From JAEUMY01 sp033764435 (GTDB lineage Bacteria; Pseudomonadota; Gammaproteobacteria; Burkholderiales; Usitatibacteraceae), in contig JANRIX010000011.1 of assembly GCA_033764435.1 (NCBI GenBank), forward strand, positions 24,388-88,387: DNA of 64,000 bases. Reading direction: 5' to 3'. A program made the position numbers and the translations under genes. Positions 61,365 through 64,000 of the stretch are shown in pieces (position 1 is the first letter of the stretch; each line of letters opens with the position of its first letter). The notes beneath the pieces are model-generated. The model did no database searches and was not told where the DNA came from. It saw only the letters and a program-made list of their open reading frames with translations.

Positions 61365-64000
61365 AGGAAACCTCCGCAAGGGTGGGTCGATCAGAAACGC
61401 GCAGCGAGCGGCGGCGCATCAACAGGTAGGCAGCCGGAATGACGAACATTGATAGCAAAGGCGCTGTGATCATGCCGCCGACCATGGGCGCGGCGATACG
61501 TTGCATGACCTCCGATCCCGTGCCCGATCCCCACAGGATTGGAAAGAGACCTGCCAGGATCACGGCGACCGTCATTGCCTTGGGCCGAACACGCAGGACG
61601 GCCCCTTCACGAATCGCCTCAACCAAGTCAGCCTCGGTTTGGCCACCCCTGCGAGTCCTGGCGTCCCAGGCCTGTTGCAGATAGATCAGCATCACGACAC
61701 CGAACTCGGCTGCTACCCCCGCGAGTGCGATAAATCCCACCGCAGTCGCAATGGACATGGCGTGCCCCAGGAGATACATCAGCCAGAACCCGCCCACCAG
61801 CGCGAGCGGCAGCGACGCCATGATGAGGATCGCCTCATCAATGCGCTTGAAGGTGAGATACAGCAGAACGAGGATGATGAGCAGCGTGAATGGCACGACC
61901 ACCTTCATCTTGGATTGGGCACGCTCCAGATACTCGAACTGCCCTGACCAGGACACGGAGTATCCCGGTGTCGGCTTCACCTGCTCCGCCACGACCCGTT
62001 GCATGTCCCGCACTGCCGATTGAAGGTCTCGGCCACGGATGTCCACGTAGACCCAACCCGACAGCCGGGCATTCTCGCTTTTCAGCATGGGTGGCCCGTC
62101 CACCACCCGGATCGTGGCCACATCGGAAAGTGAAATCTGGGCGCCCCGCTGGGTTACGACCGGCAGGTTGCGAATCTTCTCGATGGAGTCCCGCACCTCA
62201 CGCGGATAGCGCACATTGATCGGGAAGCGCTGCAGGCCTTCCACCGTTTCGCCAATGTTGTCGCCCCCGATGGCCGCCGACACGACGCCCTGCACGTCGC
62301 TCACGTTCATGCCATAGCGCGCTGCGGCCAGTCGATCAATCTGCACGTCAATATAGCGGCCACCGGTGAGACGTTCCGCCAGTGCGGACGTGACGCCGGG
62401 CACGGTCTTCACGACACGCTCGATGTCGGCCGCAATCCGGTCGATCTCAGCGAGCTCATTCCCCGCGATCTTCACGCCCACCGGGCTCTTGATGCCGGTT
62501 GCCAACATGTCCACGCGATTGCGGATGGGTGGAATCCAGATGTTGGCGAGTCCGGGCAGTTTCACCGTGCGATCCAGCTCCTCGACCAGCTTTTCCGGGG
62601 TCATGCCGGGCCGCCATTGGTCGCGGGGCTTGAACTGGATCGTCGTTTCGACCATTTCCAGCGGCGCCGGATCGGTCGCCGTTTCCGCGCGGCCGATCTT
62701 GCCAAATACGCGAGCGACCTCGGGCACCGTCATGATGAGCCGATCAGTCTGCTGCAGGATTTCTGCAGCCTTGCCAGCCGACAGGCCGGGCAATGCCGAG
62801 GGCATGTACAGCAGATCGCCTTCGTCCATGGGCGGCATGAATTCGCCACCGATCTGCGTGAGCGGAATGACCGTCGCCGCCAGGATCACCCCGGCGATGG
62901 CGAGCGTCGCCTTGGGCCACGCCAGAACCCGATTCAAGACAGGCCGGTAAACGGCGATCAGCCAGCGGTTCAAGGGATTGGCTTGTTCGTCCGGAATCTT
63001 GCCCCGGATGAGGTAGCCCATCAGCACCGGGATCAAGGTAAGGGCGAGACCAGCCGCAGCGGCCATGGCGTAAGTCTTAGTGAACGCCAGTGGAGAAAAG
63101 AGCCGTCCTTCTTGGGCCTCCAGCGTAAAGACAGGAATGAACGACAGGGTGATGATGAGCAGGCTGAAGAAGAGCGCCGGCCCCACTTCCGAGGCCGAGT
63201 CCGCAATCACCTTCCACTGCTCCTCATCGACCAGGTCTTGGTTCGGATGCGCGTGATGCCAAGCTTCGATGTGCTTGTGCGCGTTTTCAATCATCACCAC
63301 GGCTGCATCAACCATGGCCCCGATGGCGATCGCGATTCCGCCCAGCGACATGATGTTCGCGTTGACGCCCTGGTAGTGCATGACGATGAACGCGGCCAGC
63401 ACGCCGAGAGGCAGTGAGACGATGGCCACAAAGGCCGAGCGGAGGTGGAACAGGAACGCGAAGCACACCAGCGCGACCACGATGAACTCCTCCACCAGCT
63501 TTTCGTTCAGATTCCGGACAGCGCGTTTGATCAAATCCGAGCGGTCGTAGGTGGGCACGATCTCCACGCCGGGCGGCAGGCTAGGTTTCAACTGTTCCAG
63601 CTTGGCCTTCACCGCGGCTATCGTCTCCAGCGCATTCTTGCCAGAGCGCATCACGATGATGCCGCCGGCGACTTCACCTTCCCCGTTCAGCTCCGCAATT
63701 CCGCGCCGCATTTCAGGGCCCATCTGCAGGAAGGCCACGTCCTTCAGCAGCACCGGCACGCCGGCATCGCTCGTCATGACCGGAATTGAACGAAAATCGT
63801 CGAGCGACTTCAAGTATCCGCTCACGCGAACCATGTACTCGGCTTCACCGAGTTCCAGCACGGAGCCGCCCGATTCCTGGTTGGCGTTCTTGATGGCCTC
63901 GATGACTTTGGCATGCGGCAAGTTGTAGGCGCGCAGCCGATTCGGATCGAGCACCACCTGGTATTGTTTCACCATGCCGCCCACGCTCGCTACCTCCGCG
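61345..64000 (-). CDS. cusA: CusA-type Cu(I)/Ag(I) RND efflux pump, 3' part only
   Basis: The C-terminal 880 or so residues of an HME-RND pump; the 5' end lies beyond the window. FMPPMDEGDLLYMPSALPGLSAGKA, RNRVDMLATGIKSPVGVKIAG (methionine-bearing metal pathway) and the TM4 motif GGIAIAIGAMVDAAVVMIENAHKHIEAW point to the copper/silver branch, distinct from the CzcA at 43808. It ends SDRPTLAEVSYVSPVV. CusB/CusC are expected further right. Confidence 0.92.
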   Translation of the reverse strand, partial: AEVASVGGMVKQYQVVLDPNRLRAYNLPHAKVIEAIKNANQESGGSVLELGEAEYMVRVSGYLKSLDDFRSIPVMTSDAGVPVLLKDVAFLQMGPEMRRGIAELNGEGEVAGGIIVMRSGKNALETIAAVKAKLEQLKPSLPPGVEIVPTYDRSDLIKRAVRNLNEKLVEEFIVVALVCFAFLFHLRSAFVAIVSLPLGVLAAFIVMHYQGVNANIMSLGGIAIAIGAMVDAAVVMIENAHKHIEAWHHAHPNQDLVDEEQWKVIADSASEVGPALFFSLLIITLSFIPVFTLEAQEGRLFSPLAFTKTYAMAAAAGLALTLIPVLMGYLIRGKIPDEQANPLNRWLIAVYRPVLNRVLAWPKATLAIAGVILAATVIPLTQIGGEFMPPMDEGDLLYMPSALPGLSAGKAAEILQQTDRLIMTVPEVARVFGKIGRAETATDPAPLEMVETTIQFKPRDQWRPGMTPEKLVEELDRTVKLPGLANIWIPPIRNRVDMLATGIKSPVGVKIAGNELAEIDRIAADIERVVKTVPGVTSALAERLTGGRYIDVQIDRLAAARYGMNVSDVQGVVSAAIGGDNIGETVEGLQRFPINVRYPREVRDSIEKIRNLPVVTQRGAQISLSDVATIRVVDGPPMLKSENARLSGWVYVDIRGRDLQSAVRDMQRVVAEQVKPTPGYSVSWSGQFEYLERAQSKMKVVVPFTLLIILVLLYLTFKRIDEAILIMASLPLALVGGFWLMYLLGHAMSIATAVGFIALAGVAAEFGVVMLIYLQQAWDARTRRGGQTEADLVEAIREGAVLRVRPKAMTVAVILAGLFPILWGSGTGSEVMQRIAAPMVGGMITAPLLSMFVIPAAYLLMRRRSLRVSDRPTLAEVSYVSPVV

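Overview
The window looks like a piece of a high-GC proteobacterial chromosome. My best guess is a gammaproteobacterium of the Xanthomonadales type, but this is an inference from gene content and style, not a measurement. A block of ordinary metabolic genes (about 5.2-27.3 kb) lies between two accessory blocks: a defence locus on the left (1-4.7 kb), and on the right (27.3 kb to at least 57.5 kb, perhaps past the window end) a long stretch with the gene set of a Tn4651/TnXax1-type Tn3-family transposon.

Left accessory block. A minus-strand operon encodes two small unknown proteins, an HNH-SAVED nuclease (Cap5-like), a CD-NTase and an E2-like protein with no E1. This is a type II, E2-only CBASS anti-phage system. 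A divergent WYL-domain repressor (CapW-like) faces it across a perfect TTTACCCA/TGGGTAAA dyad, the likely operator.

Core block. It holds a TetR regulator, a ferric-iron ABC substrate-binding protein and ATPase that diverge from a Fur-box-like site (no permease in the window), a DUF502 membrane protein, a metallo-beta-lactamase-fold hydrolase, a class III CoA-transferase-like protein, a TPR lipoprotein, a tricorn-like S41 protease and a META-domain lipoprotein. A long plus-strand cluster for leucine and other branched-chain acyl-CoA breakdown follows: SDR, isovaleryl-CoA dehydrogenase, thiolase, acyl-CoA dehydrogenase, methylcrotonyl-CoA carboxylase beta and alpha subunits, and enoyl-CoA hydratase. 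The cluster is interrupted by a DUF559 gene wrapped in GC-rich hairpin repeats. The core is marked by a 12-bp palindrome, GCGAATATTCGC, with 11 perfect copies between 5.87 and 26.82 kb, most of them inside genes and read in all three frames. I found no perfect copy in either accessory block.

Right accessory block. A Tn3-family transposase (27.5-30.4 kb) and a divergent tyrosine recombinase/KfrA-like pair (TnpS/TnpT, 54.8-57.5 kb) bracket about 24 kb of passenger genes. These are an Mrr-type endonuclease; a second CBASS-like pair (CD-NTase plus SLATT membrane effector); an unrecognised sigma-like/ImmA-IrrE/GNAT operon; an unrecognised HEPN-like/HNH/SEC-C operon; a histidine phosphatase; a Cd/Zn/Pb P-type ATPase; a complete CzcCBA-type efflux operon with small periplasmic accessories; a short CDF transporter; and a DUF5131/TcmP pair. 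Beyond TnpT lie an orphan MbcA/ParS-like antitoxin, a mer module without merA, a VOC protein and the 3' part of a CusA-type copper/silver pump that runs off the window. The cadA, czc and mer promoters all have the 19-bp spacer and central dyad of MerR-family control, yet only one MerR-type regulator is visible.
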